Origin: Bacillus sp. NP157 | Lineage (GTDB): Bacteria > Pseudomonadota > Gammaproteobacteria > Xanthomonadales > Rhodanobacteraceae | Reading direction: 5' to 3' | Assembly (NCBI GenBank): GCA_018889975.1 | Contig: CP076546.1 | Location: 992,001-1,056,000 of the forward strand | DNA: 64,000 nucleotides | Part shown: positions 41,588 through 50,785 of the stretch, in pieces | How the letters are laid out: every line of letters begins with the position of its first letter | Numbering within the stretch: the stretch's first letter is position 1 | Made by a program: the position numbers and the translations under genes | Notes under the pieces: model-generated | Told to the model about the DNA's origin: nothing | The model's database searches: none | What the model saw: only the letters and a program-made list of their open reading frames with translations

Positions 41588-42859
41588 ATGCGTCAAACCA
41601 TGACCGTCGCCACCCTCGCGCTATGCGTATCCCTCGCATGCCATGCCACAGACGTGCCGAGCATTCCCACCGCGGCAGACGTGCAGCAGGCGAGTGCCGA
41701 CACCCTCTCGCCACGGATCCTCGTGCATCCGATGACGACCGTGGACCCCAGCACCGGGGTTGGCTATTTCCAGGATCCTTATCCGATACATACCAGCGCG
41801 CCCGACGCGAAGCCGGGCCTGCCGGTGTTCTCGGGAACCACGCAACAGCTCCTGTCGTGCCCCGGCGTGATGCGACCCGACTGCTTCAGCGCCACGCGGG
41901 TCACACTGGATCCGGGTCCGTTCGCGGCACAGGCCGCCGCGCAGGGCGCGACGATCAACAACTTCGAAGGCCTGAACATCTTCCAGGACGATGCCGGCAC
42001 GTGGCAGATGGCTGTCACCGCCCATCTCAAGAAAGGTACGGGCGACGGTTGGAACGTCGTCATGCACGCGCATGCCCGTGGGCAGGCCATGGGTGTGCCC
42101 ACGGCCTGGGTGGCGGACACCTTGCTGGTCGGCGACCTGGGCCGCCCCGCGCCGGACAATTACAACGGCAAGTACTTCGCCGACAACGGCACCCTTTATC
42201 TGATCTACAACAAGAAGGTCGGCGAGGGCCAGGATGCGGTCGTGGCGCAGGTGATGCTGTCGCCTACGCAAAAGGGTGACCACGCACCGGTGCCGCTGCT
42301 GGGCCCGGAAACCGCCAACGGTGGCTACAACTCCGAACTGGCCGACGGACTCAACCAGCCCAACGCGGTCAAGCTGGTCGAGACCGGCAACGTGACGAAG
42401 ATCGACGGCAAGTACGTGATGACGTATTCGGTCGGCACGTTCAACCGTCGCGATTACAAATCGGGCATCGCATGGTCGGATACGTTCCTGCCACCGTCTG
42501 GCACGTATTACCGGCGCGTGGAGCAGCCCGACACCGCCGGCGTGTGGGGCCAGGCCAACCACTCCGAGGTCAGGTACCTGCTCCAGTCGCAGATACCGGC
42601 GTGGCCCAACTATGTCGGAGGCCAGGTGCTGGCACCGGGCGTGCCGTCGATCGTACGTGGCCCGAAAGGCGCGTATTTCCTCGCCTTCGCGGGCTACGAC
42701 CCGTCCGATGCGCCGACCAACGACAAGGGCCTGTACAAGGGCCCGCATCGCCGCCCTTACTACGTCCGGTTGGACGTCCACGTGCCAGGAGGCAAGACGG
42801 TCGTCGGCGCGAGCATGCGCGAGCTTGCGGGCTGGGTGGAGCCGGCGCGCGTTCCCTGA
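41588..42859 (+). CDS. Secreted beta-propeller protein, possibly GH43-like
   Basis: This 423-aa protein has a signal peptide (TMTVATLALCVSLACHA). The rest is rich in short strands with aromatic turns, such as WQMAVTAHLKKGTGDGWNVV, NGTLYLIYNKKVGEG, GKYVMTYSVGTFN and KGAYFLAFAGYDP, which is the blade pattern of five-bladed GH43/GH62-type propellers. I cannot assign the catalytic acids, so the enzyme function is open. It is co-transcribed with the S41-like peptidase (11-bp gap). The pair could process an extracellular polymer or glycoprotein. Confidence 0.55.
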   Translation: MRQTMTVATLALCVSLACHATDVPSIPTAADVQQASADTLSPRILVHPMTTVDPSTGVGYFQDPYPIHTSAPDAKPGLPVFSGTTQQLLSCPGVMRPDCFSATRVTLDPGPFAAQAAAQGATINNFEGLNIFQDDAGTWQMAVTAHLKKGTGDGWNVVMHAHARGQAMGVPTAWVADTLLVGDLGRPAPDNYNGKYFADNGTLYLIYNKKVGEGQDAVVAQVMLSPTQKGDHAPVPLLGPETANGGYNSELADGLNQPNAVKLVETGNVTKIDGKYVMTYSVGTFNRRDYKSGIAWSDTFLPPSGTYYRRVEQPDTAGVWGQANHSEVRYLLQSQIPAWPNYVGGQVLAPGVPSIVRGPKGAYFLAFAGYDPSDAPTNDKGLYKGPHRRPYYVRLDVHVPGGKTVVGASMRELAGWVEPARVP

Positions 42860-42919
42860 GGAGCCCGCGCTTCACGAACAGGCCCATGCGTTACCCTGCG
42901 CCATCGGCAGGAGAAACGC

Positions 42920-43873
42920 GTGGACCTGATCGCCGCCTTGAAGTCCTTCGTCCGGGTTGCACAGACCGGTTCCTTTTCCGCGGTCGCCAGCGAACGTGGC
43001 CTGACCCAGCCGGCGATCTCGCGGCAGGTCAGTGCGCTTGAAGCACACCTCGGCACGCGGCTCGTGCAACGAAGCACGCAAGCGGTCACGCTCACCGATG
43101 AAGGCCGCGAACTGCTCGATCGCGCGCAGCGGCTGATCGATGATGCCGAAAGCCTGCCCTTCAGCATCGGTGCGCAGCGCGGCAAGCCGACGGGGCGCGT
43201 TCGCATCGCGCTGCCCGTACCGCTGGGCCTCTACCTGAGCAGCCACCTGGGGCCATTCCTCGCACGACATCCTGGCCTGTCGTTGGATCTGGTGCTGCGT
43301 GACGGTGCCAGCAACCTCATCGAAGAGGGCCTGGACTGCGAGATCCGTCTCGGGCCGCTTGACGATTCCACGATGGTCGCCCGTTCGATCGGCATGACCA
43401 AGGCCTACCTCGTCGCTGCGCCGGCGTACCTGGACGCGCATCCTCCGTTGCAGCACCCGCACGACCTGGCCCGGCATGCGTGCCTTTTCTACCAGCGCTG
43501 GGGCCGTGATCGCACGTGGTGGTTCGGCGATGCGCGCAAGGGCGGCGGGGCGGCCGGCGACGAGATAGCGGTTCCGATCCACGGTCGCATCCACTCCAAC
43601 AACGCCGGCGCCGTGCATCGCGCGGTATTGGCGGGGCAGGGCATTGCCGTGCTCTCGCACCTGTTGGTCGCCGATGACCTCGCGGCAGGGAGACTGCGCC
43701 ACGTGCTGCCGGACTTCCCCACGCGCCGGTTCCCGATCCATGTCCTGTACCCATCCAGTCGCGGCCTGCCACCGCGGACGCGTGTGTTGATCGACTACAT
43801 CGCCGAGCTGCTCGGCAACGATCCGGAGATGGCTCCGGCGAGCGGCAGCTTTCTCGACGTACCCCACACGTGA
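42920..43873 (+). CDS. LysR-family transcriptional regulator
   Basis: This 317-aa protein has the LysR winged helix (GSFSAVASERGLTQPAISRQVSALEAHLGTRLV) and a substrate-binding-type effector domain with NLIEEGLDCEIRLGPLDDSTMVARSI. It starts 61 bp after the propeller-protein gene, on the same strand, so it could be expressed partly with it. No divergent target gene is adjacent. Target and ligand are unknown. Confidence 0.9.
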   Translation: MDLIAALKSFVRVAQTGSFSAVASERGLTQPAISRQVSALEAHLGTRLVQRSTQAVTLTDEGRELLDRAQRLIDDAESLPFSIGAQRGKPTGRVRIALPVPLGLYLSSHLGPFLARHPGLSLDLVLRDGASNLIEEGLDCEIRLGPLDDSTMVARSIGMTKAYLVAAPAYLDAHPPLQHPHDLARHACLFYQRWGRDRTWWFGDARKGGGAAGDEIAVPIHGRIHSNNAGAVHRAVLAGQGIAVLSHLLVADDLAAGRLRHVLPDFPTRRFPIHVLYPSSRGLPPRTRVLIDYIAELLGNDPEMAPASGSFLDVPHT

Positions 43874-43912
43874 GGATGGCCATGATGGCTCACCCACCCG
43901 ACGGTACCGGCC

Positions 43913-44371
43913 ATGGCAGAGACCATCTTCGAAGCACTCCGTGAGAGCCACGCGACCCAACGCTCCCTGATGCGCAAGCTGGTGCGCTCCAAGCCGGGCC
44001 CCGACCGCGTGTCGATCTTCACCGACCTGCGGATCGAACTTGCCGCTCACGAAGCCGCCGAAGAGCGCTTCCTTTACGTGCCCATGCTGATGGACGACCG
44101 CGGCCTCCATCCCTCCCGCGACGCCCTGGCCGACCACCACAAGATGGACGACCTGGTCGAGGACCTGCAGACCCGGAACCACGCAGGCAGGCACTGGACG
44201 GCGACGGTCGCGAAGCTCTCCGAGGAGCTCCACGACCATCTTCGCGAGGAGGAACGCAGTTTCTTCCAGATGGCAGGTAAGATCCTCACCGAGACCCAGA
44301 AGACGACCCTTGCCAGGAAGTATCGGAAGGACTACGACGCCATGCGGCGCAAGCTCGCCGAGGCCGGTTAG
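43913..44371 (+). CDS. Hemerythrin-like domain protein
   Basis: This 152-aa four-helix protein shows the hemerythrin pattern of iron ligands: ESHATQRSLM, LAAHEAAEERFLY (H-x3-E), LADHHKMDDLV and LHDHLREEERSFF (H-x4-E). Such proteins bind a di-iron centre and are linked with oxygen, NO or iron stress. It is cytoplasmic. It lies 39 bp after the LysR gene. The exact role is not deducible. Confidence 0.85.
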   Translation: MAETIFEALRESHATQRSLMRKLVRSKPGPDRVSIFTDLRIELAAHEAAEERFLYVPMLMDDRGLHPSRDALADHHKMDDLVEDLQTRNHAGRHWTATVAKLSEELHDHLREEERSFFQMAGKILTETQKTTLARKYRKDYDAMRRKLAEAG

Positions 44372-44490
44372 CGGTCCACGGAGCGTCGGCCGGCGCGCGC
44401 GCGAACACGCCCTGGTAACGGTCCGGCGCTGAGGGTTTGCCGGCTGTCCGGTAACATGGGCGAAAGACCGCGCCGGCGGTAGGGATCGCC

Positions 44491-45624
44491 ATGCACCGAC
44501 ATCTGAAGAAAAACCTGGATATCGAGGCGCTACGCGCGCTGGCGATCGGGTTCACCATCCTTGCCCACATCGCGATCGTGCTGAGTCCGACCACGGCCTA
44601 CTGGCGGGTGCTCGCCCATGCCCGGTTCGGCAGCGGCGTGGACCTTTTCTTCTGCATTTCCGGGTTCATCATCACTCGCTCGATCCTCCCTGAACTGCCG
44701 ACGCGGCCATCGCTGGGCGCGTTCACGGGCCTGGCCTTTCCGTTCTGGGCACGCCGCGCGCAGCGTCTTTTGCCGGCAGCCCTGTTCTGGATCGTCATCG
44801 CCCTGGTCGCGACGGGGATCGTCGGCGGGGATGGTGTCTTCCCATCGCTGGCCGACCAGATGCGCGCGGCATCGGCCGCGGCGTTCCAGTATTTCAACGG
44901 CTACTGGCTGACCTGTCGCGCAAACAACACCTGCGGGTCACTGGGTGCGTACTGGAGCCTGTCGCTCGAAAACCAGTTCTATTTCCTGCTGCCGATCGCG
45001 GCTGCGATCCTCACGCGCCGCTGGCTACCGCTGCTGTTCCTCGCGGGTTTCCTGGTGCAGGTCGGCATGCCGCGTAACATCACGCAGCCCGAGACGCTTC
45101 AGGCCTGGGTGTTCCGTACCGATGCCATCTGCCTCGGCGTCCTGCTCGCTTTCTGGACGGAACGCGCGTCCTACCAGACGTTGATGCCGACCTTCCTGAG
45201 AAGCCGAGGCTGGGCCGCCGCCGTATTCCTCGTGCTTTGCTACCTGCTGGCCGTCTTCACCGATCCGACCCCCTGGCTGCAGGCCCAGACAGGCGCGGTT
45301 GCCGTCGTCTCGGTCGCGCTGGTGTGGATCGCCAGTTACGACCAGGGCTTCCTCGTGTCGCGCGCATGGACGCGGACCGTCGTGAGTTACATAGGATCGC
45401 GGTCGTATTCCATTTATCTGTGCCACCTGTTCGTGCTGTATGTCGTTCGCGACGTCTGGACCCGGCGGGGATGGCTGGACGGGCACCACGATGCGGCGGC
45501 CGTCGTATGGTTCATCGCGCTGACCTGGCTGCTGGCCGAAGCCAGCTACCGCTTCGTCGAGAGGCCGTTCCTGCCCAGGCGCCGCCCGGCCGTCGAAGCG
45601 CCGGTCGCTCATACGATTGGCTGA
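44491..45624 (+). CDS. Acyltransferase 3 family membrane protein
   Basis: This 377-aa integral membrane protein has about ten hydrophobic segments and the family start DIEALRALAIGFTILAH, with the conserved His after the first segment, then FCISGFIITRSIL and WSLSLENQFYFLLP. Members (OafA/NodX/LPS O-acetylases) transfer acyl groups to surface polysaccharides or peptidoglycan precursors from the membrane. No polysaccharide gene is adjacent. It lacks a C-terminal SGNH domain, so it is the short form of the family. Confidence 0.88.
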   Translation: MHRHLKKNLDIEALRALAIGFTILAHIAIVLSPTTAYWRVLAHARFGSGVDLFFCISGFIITRSILPELPTRPSLGAFTGLAFPFWARRAQRLLPAALFWIVIALVATGIVGGDGVFPSLADQMRAASAAAFQYFNGYWLTCRANNTCGSLGAYWSLSLENQFYFLLPIAAAILTRRWLPLLFLAGFLVQVGMPRNITQPETLQAWVFRTDAICLGVLLAFWTERASYQTLMPTFLRSRGWAAAVFLVLCYLLAVFTDPTPWLQAQTGAVAVVSVALVWIASYDQGFLVSRAWTRTVVSYIGSRSYSIYLCHLFVLYVVRDVWTRRGWLDGHHDAAAVVWFIALTWLLAEASYRFVERPFLPRRRPAVEAPVAHTIG

Positions 45625-45678
45625 TACCCATCCCTGTTCCCGGCGCGTACCGTCCATGGGTAACCCGGGAGGTCAGCC

Positions 45679-45960
45679 ATGGTCACCATTACGGTTCGAT
45701 GCAAAGACCAGAGCGCCAGTGATTGCCTGAAAACGGTGGACGTCGAGACCGGCGTGCCCGAGCTCAACGAGGCGCAGCTGGCGGGTATCTTCAATGCAGG
45801 CGGCACGAGGCCACCCCTGAAGGCCGGAGCGATCCACGGGGTCGCGACGGACACCACCTATTTCGTCCCCGTCAGCCTTGATGACGCCGTGTGCACGGCG
45901 TGCTCGCGGGACCGTGCATCGGAGATCCCTGAATTCCGTGCGGACGACGAACTGGGATAG
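45679..45960 (+). CDS. Small hypothetical protein with a strong ribosome binding site
   Basis: This 93-aa protein is preceded by GGGAGGTCAGCC, an excellent Shine-Dalgarno site, which is the main reason to accept it. It has four cysteines (RCKDQ, DCLKT, VCTACS), the last two as a CxxC pair, and no signal peptide or membrane segment. It lies between the acyltransferase gene and the convergent propeller kinase. I do not recognise a family; a metal-binding or redox role is only a guess from CxxC. Confidence 0.6.
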   Translation: MVTITVRCKDQSASDCLKTVDVETGVPELNEAQLAGIFNAGGTRPPLKAGAIHGVATDTTYFVPVSLDDAVCTACSRDRASEIPEFRADDELG

Positions 45961-45996
45961 CGTTGGCGAAGCGCGCGGCGCAGTTACCACTCGCCA

Positions 45997-48894
45997 TCAG
46001 CCACGCCTCCCGAGCCAGCGGCGTCGCTTCCTGTCCGACGCGTAGACGCCCACCGCCGGGACGGTGACATACGCGCTGGTGCCCTTCGGCTCGCCAGGAC
46101 CGATGGAGAAATGGCCTGACCAGCGGGCGGTGCGCTCGCGGACGCCTTGCAGCCCGAACGACAGCGGCTTGGTGGTCGCGCCGGGTGCCAGGCCGACGCC
46201 GTCGTCGCTGACCTCGATGTCGAGGTGGTGCTTGCTGAAGCGGACGTTGACGCAGACGGAGTTGGCATGCGCGTGCTTGCGTACGTTGCGGATGAGTTCC
46301 AGCACGATGGCGTTGAGGTCCTCCTCGGCTTCCGAGCGGATCGCCCGCTCTTCGCCGTCGACCGTCACCACGCGTTCGATGCTGGTGGTGGACAGGCACT
46401 CTTCGACGGCCGCACGCAGGCGCACCACCAGGGACGTCGACGAGCGCAGCGGCGCGCGGAGGTCGACGATGCGCTGCCGTCCTTCGGCCATCGACTGCTC
46501 GGCGACATGCAGGGCTTGCTCGAGGTGGTCTCGCGTCGCGCCGTTGACCAGTGAGTTCGCCGCCACGCGCACGTAGAGCAACACGCCGTGCAGTCCCTGC
46601 AGCACGGTGTCGTGCAGCTCGCGTGCGATGCGCTCGCGTTCCATCACCCGCGCAAGCAGGACCGTGCCGAGCACGCGAAGGCGCCACGCGTATAGCGCGT
46701 ACAGCAGTGCGGCGACGGCGATGGCGCACAGGGCGGCAAACCACGCGGACTGGTAGAAGAACGGTGCGATGCGGAAGGCGAGGCGGGCAGGGAAGTTGCC
46801 CCACACGCCATCCTCGTTGGCCGCCAGGACCTCGAAGGTGTAATCGCCCGGCGCGAGGTTGGTGTAGTTCGCCTCGCGTACGTTGCCGACGTCGCGCCAC
46901 CGCTCGTCGACCCGCGACAGGCGATAGCGGAACCGGGCGCGTTCGGGGATGGCGAGCACCGGCGCCGTGTAGCGGATATCGACGCGCGTGGTGCCGGCGG
47001 CGAGTTCGATCCCGGGCGCGCCTTGTGTGTCGTCGAGGCTAAGGATAGCGGCGCTGGGCGCTCGCGGGTTGGGTGCGAGCCGTTCCGGATCGAGCCCGGC
47101 CACGCCGGTATCGGAGGCGACCCAGAGACGGCGGCCCACGCCGGGAATCATGGACGGCGCGGGCACGGCGTCGCGCAGGCCGGGCCAGCCGTCGCGCTCA
47201 TCGAAATGCCGCGCAGCGACGGGGTGTCCCGGGTCGGACCTCCACTGCTGCATCTCGGTGGCCGGGACGTGGTAAAGCCCGTCCGCGGCGTTGACCCATA
47301 GCTCGCCGCTCGGCTGTTCGATGATGCCGGTGCCCACACGGATCTCGTGGCCACCTGCAAACAGCAGCGTGCGTACCGGCTTATCGGGCGTGAAGAACTG
47401 CACACCGTGGTCGCCGGTGATCCAGACGCCATCGGGGCGTGGCCACACGGCCATGACCGTGCCGACATGGATGCCATCGGCGCTTGTAAAAACGCGAGGG
47501 TGCGTACCGTCGTCGTCGACGCTGGCCAGCGTATCGTCGCCATAACCGAGCCACAGGCCACGGTCCGGTCGGGGCGCGATGACCTTGAGCGCGTTTCCCC
47601 TGGCAGGCAGCCCCGGTACCGGCGTGGTCGTGCCATCGTGGATGCGGAAGGCCTGGCGGAACGCGAGCCACAGCGAGCCGTCGCGGGCCTGGGCAAGGGC
47701 GCGGACCTGTCGTGGGAGTTGGGTGATCGCATCGGGCAGGGGATCGACGTGGAGCTGCCCTTCCTCGATGTGCAGCAGGCCGGCATCCGAGGTCATGAAC
47801 AGCGTGCCGTCCGCTGCCTTCGCCATCGCATGCGCCATCTTGCCGATGGCTGGCCAGGCCTTCGGCGTGGCACCGAACTCGGTCACGCCGGTTTCCGACG
47901 CCACCCACAGATGGTCCTGGCCATCCATGGCGATCACGGGCTTGTACGTGCCCGCCGGGAGCGCGACGGGGTCGAACCGGCCGACGCGGAACTGGTCGAG
48001 GCCTTTGGGCGTGGCGACCCAGATCGAGCCATCGCGGTCACGCAGGGTCGCGATGGCGGATGGACCGGTGAGCCCGTCTTTTTCGCCAAAGGTTTCGATG
48101 ATCGGCTCGCCCGTGGCCGCGCCCTTGCCGGGCCAGGTGACGCGCACCACGCCCGCGTTGGTCCCGCACCAGAGCCCGCCATCGCTATCGAGGATTTCGT
48201 CGGCCAAGGGCTCTTTGGGTCGCCAGGTGGCGCCGTCACGTCCCACCTGGGCCGAGTGGAACTCATCGACGGTCTTCAGCTCGAATGCCGATGCACCGGG
48301 GCGCAGTTGCAGCGCGCTGGTTTCGCGGAGGATCCAGACGGACTGGTCGGGGGCAACGAAGCCTTCGCGAAAAAACCCGAGCGGGGCTGGCTCGGTCGTC
48401 GGGAAGCGCGCCCAGGCGTCGCCGGTGAAACGATAGAGTCCGCTGGTGCGGACGGCCCACAGCGTCCCGTCCCGCGCCTCGCTCATCGAGATCACCGTGC
48501 CGGCGCTGCCTGCGGGTGGGAAGACCTGCGCCCGGCCATCGACGATGCGGGTGATGTAGCCCGTGCGGTCGCCGACCCATAGCGCGCCGTCGCGTGCGGA
48601 AAGCAGTGACATGATCTGCGGATGGGACAGCACATGGCTGAGGCTGCCATCGAAGGCCACGCCATCGAACCTGAAAAGCCCGGTCGGGCCACCGAGCCAG
48701 AGGTAACCGTCACGGTCCTGGGCCATCGCCCAGACGCCCGGCGGTGCGCCCGCGCTCGCGGGGAACGCGCGGTGGATCAGCTGGCCGAGGGGGCGATGCG
48801 GCGTGTCAGCCACGGTATCCGCGACGGCGATGGACGCGTGCGCGAGCAAGAGCAGGCCGAGGCTGGCCAGCAGTTGCTGCAAATATCGGCGCAT
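45997..48894 (-). CDS. Two-component propeller sensor histidine kinase (HisKA_3)
   Basis: This 965-aa protein starts MRRYLQQLLASLGLLLLAHA (signal sequence), followed by a periplasmic propeller with blades such as YLWLGGPTGLFRFDG, LWVASETGVTEFG and VWITGDHGVQFF, a Y_Y_Y domain (RFRYRLSRVDERWRDVG), one transmembrane helix (AALCAIAVAALLYALYAW), HisKA_3 with His761 in ARELHDTVLQG, and a HATPase end (DDGVGLAPG, GLQGVRERTARWSG). I moved the start to 48894; the open frame extends 104 codons upstream but that part is Arg/Pro-rich and non-natural. It is unlinked to a response regulator; the NarL regulator at 52598 is the nearest candidate. Confidence 0.9.
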   Translation of the reverse strand: MRRYLQQLLASLGLLLLAHASIAVADTVADTPHRPLGQLIHRAFPASAGAPPGVWAMAQDRDGYLWLGGPTGLFRFDGVAFDGSLSHVLSHPQIMSLLSARDGALWVGDRTGYITRIVDGRAQVFPPAGSAGTVISMSEARDGTLWAVRTSGLYRFTGDAWARFPTTEPAPLGFFREGFVAPDQSVWILRETSALQLRPGASAFELKTVDEFHSAQVGRDGATWRPKEPLADEILDSDGGLWCGTNAGVVRVTWPGKGAATGEPIIETFGEKDGLTGPSAIATLRDRDGSIWVATPKGLDQFRVGRFDPVALPAGTYKPVIAMDGQDHLWVASETGVTEFGATPKAWPAIGKMAHAMAKAADGTLFMTSDAGLLHIEEGQLHVDPLPDAITQLPRQVRALAQARDGSLWLAFRQAFRIHDGTTTPVPGLPARGNALKVIAPRPDRGLWLGYGDDTLASVDDDGTHPRVFTSADGIHVGTVMAVWPRPDGVWITGDHGVQFFTPDKPVRTLLFAGGHEIRVGTGIIEQPSGELWVNAADGLYHVPATEMQQWRSDPGHPVAARHFDERDGWPGLRDAVPAPSMIPGVGRRLWVASDTGVAGLDPERLAPNPRAPSAAILSLDDTQGAPGIELAAGTTRVDIRYTAPVLAIPERARFRYRLSRVDERWRDVGNVREANYTNLAPGDYTFEVLAANEDGVWGNFPARLAFRIAPFFYQSAWFAALCAIAVAALLYALYAWRLRVLGTVLLARVMERERIARELHDTVLQGLHGVLLYVRVAANSLVNGATRDHLEQALHVAEQSMAEGRQRIVDLRAPLRSSTSLVVRLRAAVEECLSTTSIERVVTVDGEERAIRSEAEEDLNAIVLELIRNVRKHAHANSVCVNVRFSKHHLDIEVSDDGVGLAPGATTKPLSFGLQGVRERTARWSGHFSIGPGEPKGTSAYVTVPAVGVYASDRKRRRWLGRRG

Positions 48895-48977
48895 CGGCCT
48901 TCCCCGGGACGGTTTCCGTCGATTGTGACCACCACTTCCGCCAGCGTCCAGCGAGCCACGCATGTTCGAAATGCGGA

Positions 48978-49286
48978 TCATCGACGAAACAGGCGGCGCC
49001 CCTCGCTCGTCAGCAGGTCCTGCGTGTCGGGATGCGCACGCATGTAGTCGACGACGAAGTCGCACGCGGGATCCACCCGCAAGCCTTGCTGGCGCGCCTG
49101 GGCCAGTGCGACCCGTATCAGCTGCAGGCCGACGCCGTTGGCGACGAGGCCCGGTGAAATATCCACGCGGGTGAACGACAATGCGTCCGCGTGTCGTTCG
49201 TACCATGCGCTCGCTGTTTCGTTTCCCAGCTCAGCTACAAAGCGCCCTTCGTCGGGCGCGTCCCTGATGACGATATCCGCTGCCAT
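48978..49286 (-). CDS. NATD1-like small GNAT acetyltransferase
   Basis: This 102-aa protein matches the small YjdJ/NATD1 N-acetyltransferase-like group: LGNETASAWYERHADALSFTRVDISPGLVANGVGLQLIRVALAQARQQ-type layout, with the acetyl-CoA-loop equivalent NGVGLQLI and the conserved end DFVVDYMRAHP. These proteins are about 90-110 aa, as here. The usual loop is R/G-x-x-G-x-G/A; here it reads VANGVG. Substrate unknown. It lies 83 bp upstream of the kinase gene, same strand. Confidence 0.82.
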   Translation of the reverse strand: MAADIVIRDAPDEGRFVAELGNETASAWYERHADALSFTRVDISPGLVANGVGLQLIRVALAQARQQGLRVDPACDFVVDYMRAHPDTQDLLTSEGRRLFRR

Positions 49287-49483
49287 GCTTGCGCCGTCGG
49301 AATGGCCGGATCTCCGGCGACGTGGAAACCGTAGACCCTGCAGCCACGACGGTATTGCATTATTGGTGTCATGGCGCCATCTAGCGGCACATTCGTCGTT
49401 GCGCCGCCTGACGTTCGTTCAATCCGTGGGCCGGGCCCTGGCGGAACATCGGGCGCGCCGTCCCCCTTTCGTGGAATCCGATC

Positions 49484-50674
49484 ATGTCTGCTACAACGCC
49501 GCCCACCAGTGAACCTGGCCGGGGCACCCTGTTCGCGATGGCGCTCGCCGCAGGCCTCGCGGTGGCCTCCATCTACTACAACCAGCCGATGCTGGGGGTG
49601 ATGTCCGGCGACCTGCACGATGCGCGCGTCAGCGGATGGATCCCCACGCTGACCCAGCTGGGTTATGCGGTGGGCCTGCTGTTCCTGCTGCCGCTGGGCG
49701 ACATGCTCGAGCGGCGGCGGCTCATCGTCGTGCAATTCGGCGTGCTCGCGGTGGCCCTGGTCGTGATGGCCCTGGCACCGGGCGTGGCCGTGCTGGCCCT
49801 GGCCTCCGTGCTGGTCGGCGCGGCGGCGACGGTGGCCCAGCAGATCGTCCCGTTCGCGGCGATCCTGTCCGCACCCGAGAAACGCGGCGCGGCGATCGGC
49901 ACCGTGATGAGCGGACTGCTGACGGGCATCCTGCTCAGTCGCACGCTCGCCGGCATCGTCTCCAGCGTCGCCGGCTGGCGGGCGATGTTCTGGCTCGCCG
50001 TGCCGCTGGCCGTGCTCGGTGCGGTGCTGATGGCGCGCAGCCTGCCGTCGCATCATCCTGCCAGGAAGCTGCGCTACGGCGATCTGCTCAGCTCGCTCGT
50101 GCACCTGTGGCGCAATGAACCGGTGTTGCGTAAGGCAGCGGCGACCCAGGCGCTGTTGTTCGCCTCCTTCTCGGCATTCTGGACGACGCTGGCACTGCGG
50201 CTGGCCGAGCCGCCGCTCAACCTTGGCGCTGCCTCGGCCGGCCTGTTCGGTATCGTCGGCGCCGTCGGCGTGGCGATGGCGCCGGTGGCGGGCCGCGTGG
50301 CTGATCGTCGCGGGCCAGCGCCGGTCATTGCCCTCGGTGCCGCGGCAACGATCGTGGCGTGGCTGGTGTTTGGATTCTGGTCGAGCCTGGTTGGGCTCAT
50401 CGTCGGCGTGATCGTGCTGGACTTCGGCGTGCAGATCTCGCTGGTATCCAACCAGCACCTGATCTATGGCCTGCACCCCGAGTACAAGAGCCGGCTCAAC
50501 ACGCTGTTCATGACCACGATGTTCGTCGGCGGTGCGATCGGCTCGCTGCTCGCCGCCACGGCGTGGGCGCACGGTGGCTGGAAAGCCGTCTGCGTGTTGG
50601 GTGGCGTCATGCCGATCGGCGCGCTGTTGCTCAGCGACGCGCGGCGTCTCGTACAGGCCGCCGGGTCGCGTTGA
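49484..50674 (+). CDS. MFS transporter
   Basis: This 396-aa membrane protein has the 12-segment MFS pattern, with the early motif NQPMLGVMSGDLH after segment 1 and the loop motif GDMLERRRLIV between segments 2 and 3. The pattern resembles the YnfM/arabinose-efflux-like MFS group, likely a drug or metabolite exporter. It is monocistronic, divergent from the small acetyltransferase gene. Substrate not deducible. Confidence 0.88.
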   Translation: MSATTPPTSEPGRGTLFAMALAAGLAVASIYYNQPMLGVMSGDLHDARVSGWIPTLTQLGYAVGLLFLLPLGDMLERRRLIVVQFGVLAVALVVMALAPGVAVLALASVLVGAAATVAQQIVPFAAILSAPEKRGAAIGTVMSGLLTGILLSRTLAGIVSSVAGWRAMFWLAVPLAVLGAVLMARSLPSHHPARKLRYGDLLSSLVHLWRNEPVLRKAAATQALLFASFSAFWTTLALRLAEPPLNLGAASAGLFGIVGAVGVAMAPVAGRVADRRGPAPVIALGAAATIVAWLVFGFWSSLVGLIVGVIVLDFGVQISLVSNQHLIYGLHPEYKSRLNTLFMTTMFVGGAIGSLLAATAWAHGGWKAVCVLGGVMPIGALLLSDARRLVQAAGSR

Positions 50675-50785
50675 TCTCGTTGCGATGCGCTAGCTCACGC
50701 CGCGTCAACGGGCGGCCCAATCGTGCTATTTCGCGCTACGCGTGGTCGATACGCTGCAGGCCTCCCCGGCTGCAGTCGACCCACG

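Noticed and set aside
47347-48582. A 411-codon plus-strand frame inside the propeller kinase
   Set aside because: The kinase on the opposite strand has complete domain order; this frame shows no recognisable domain.
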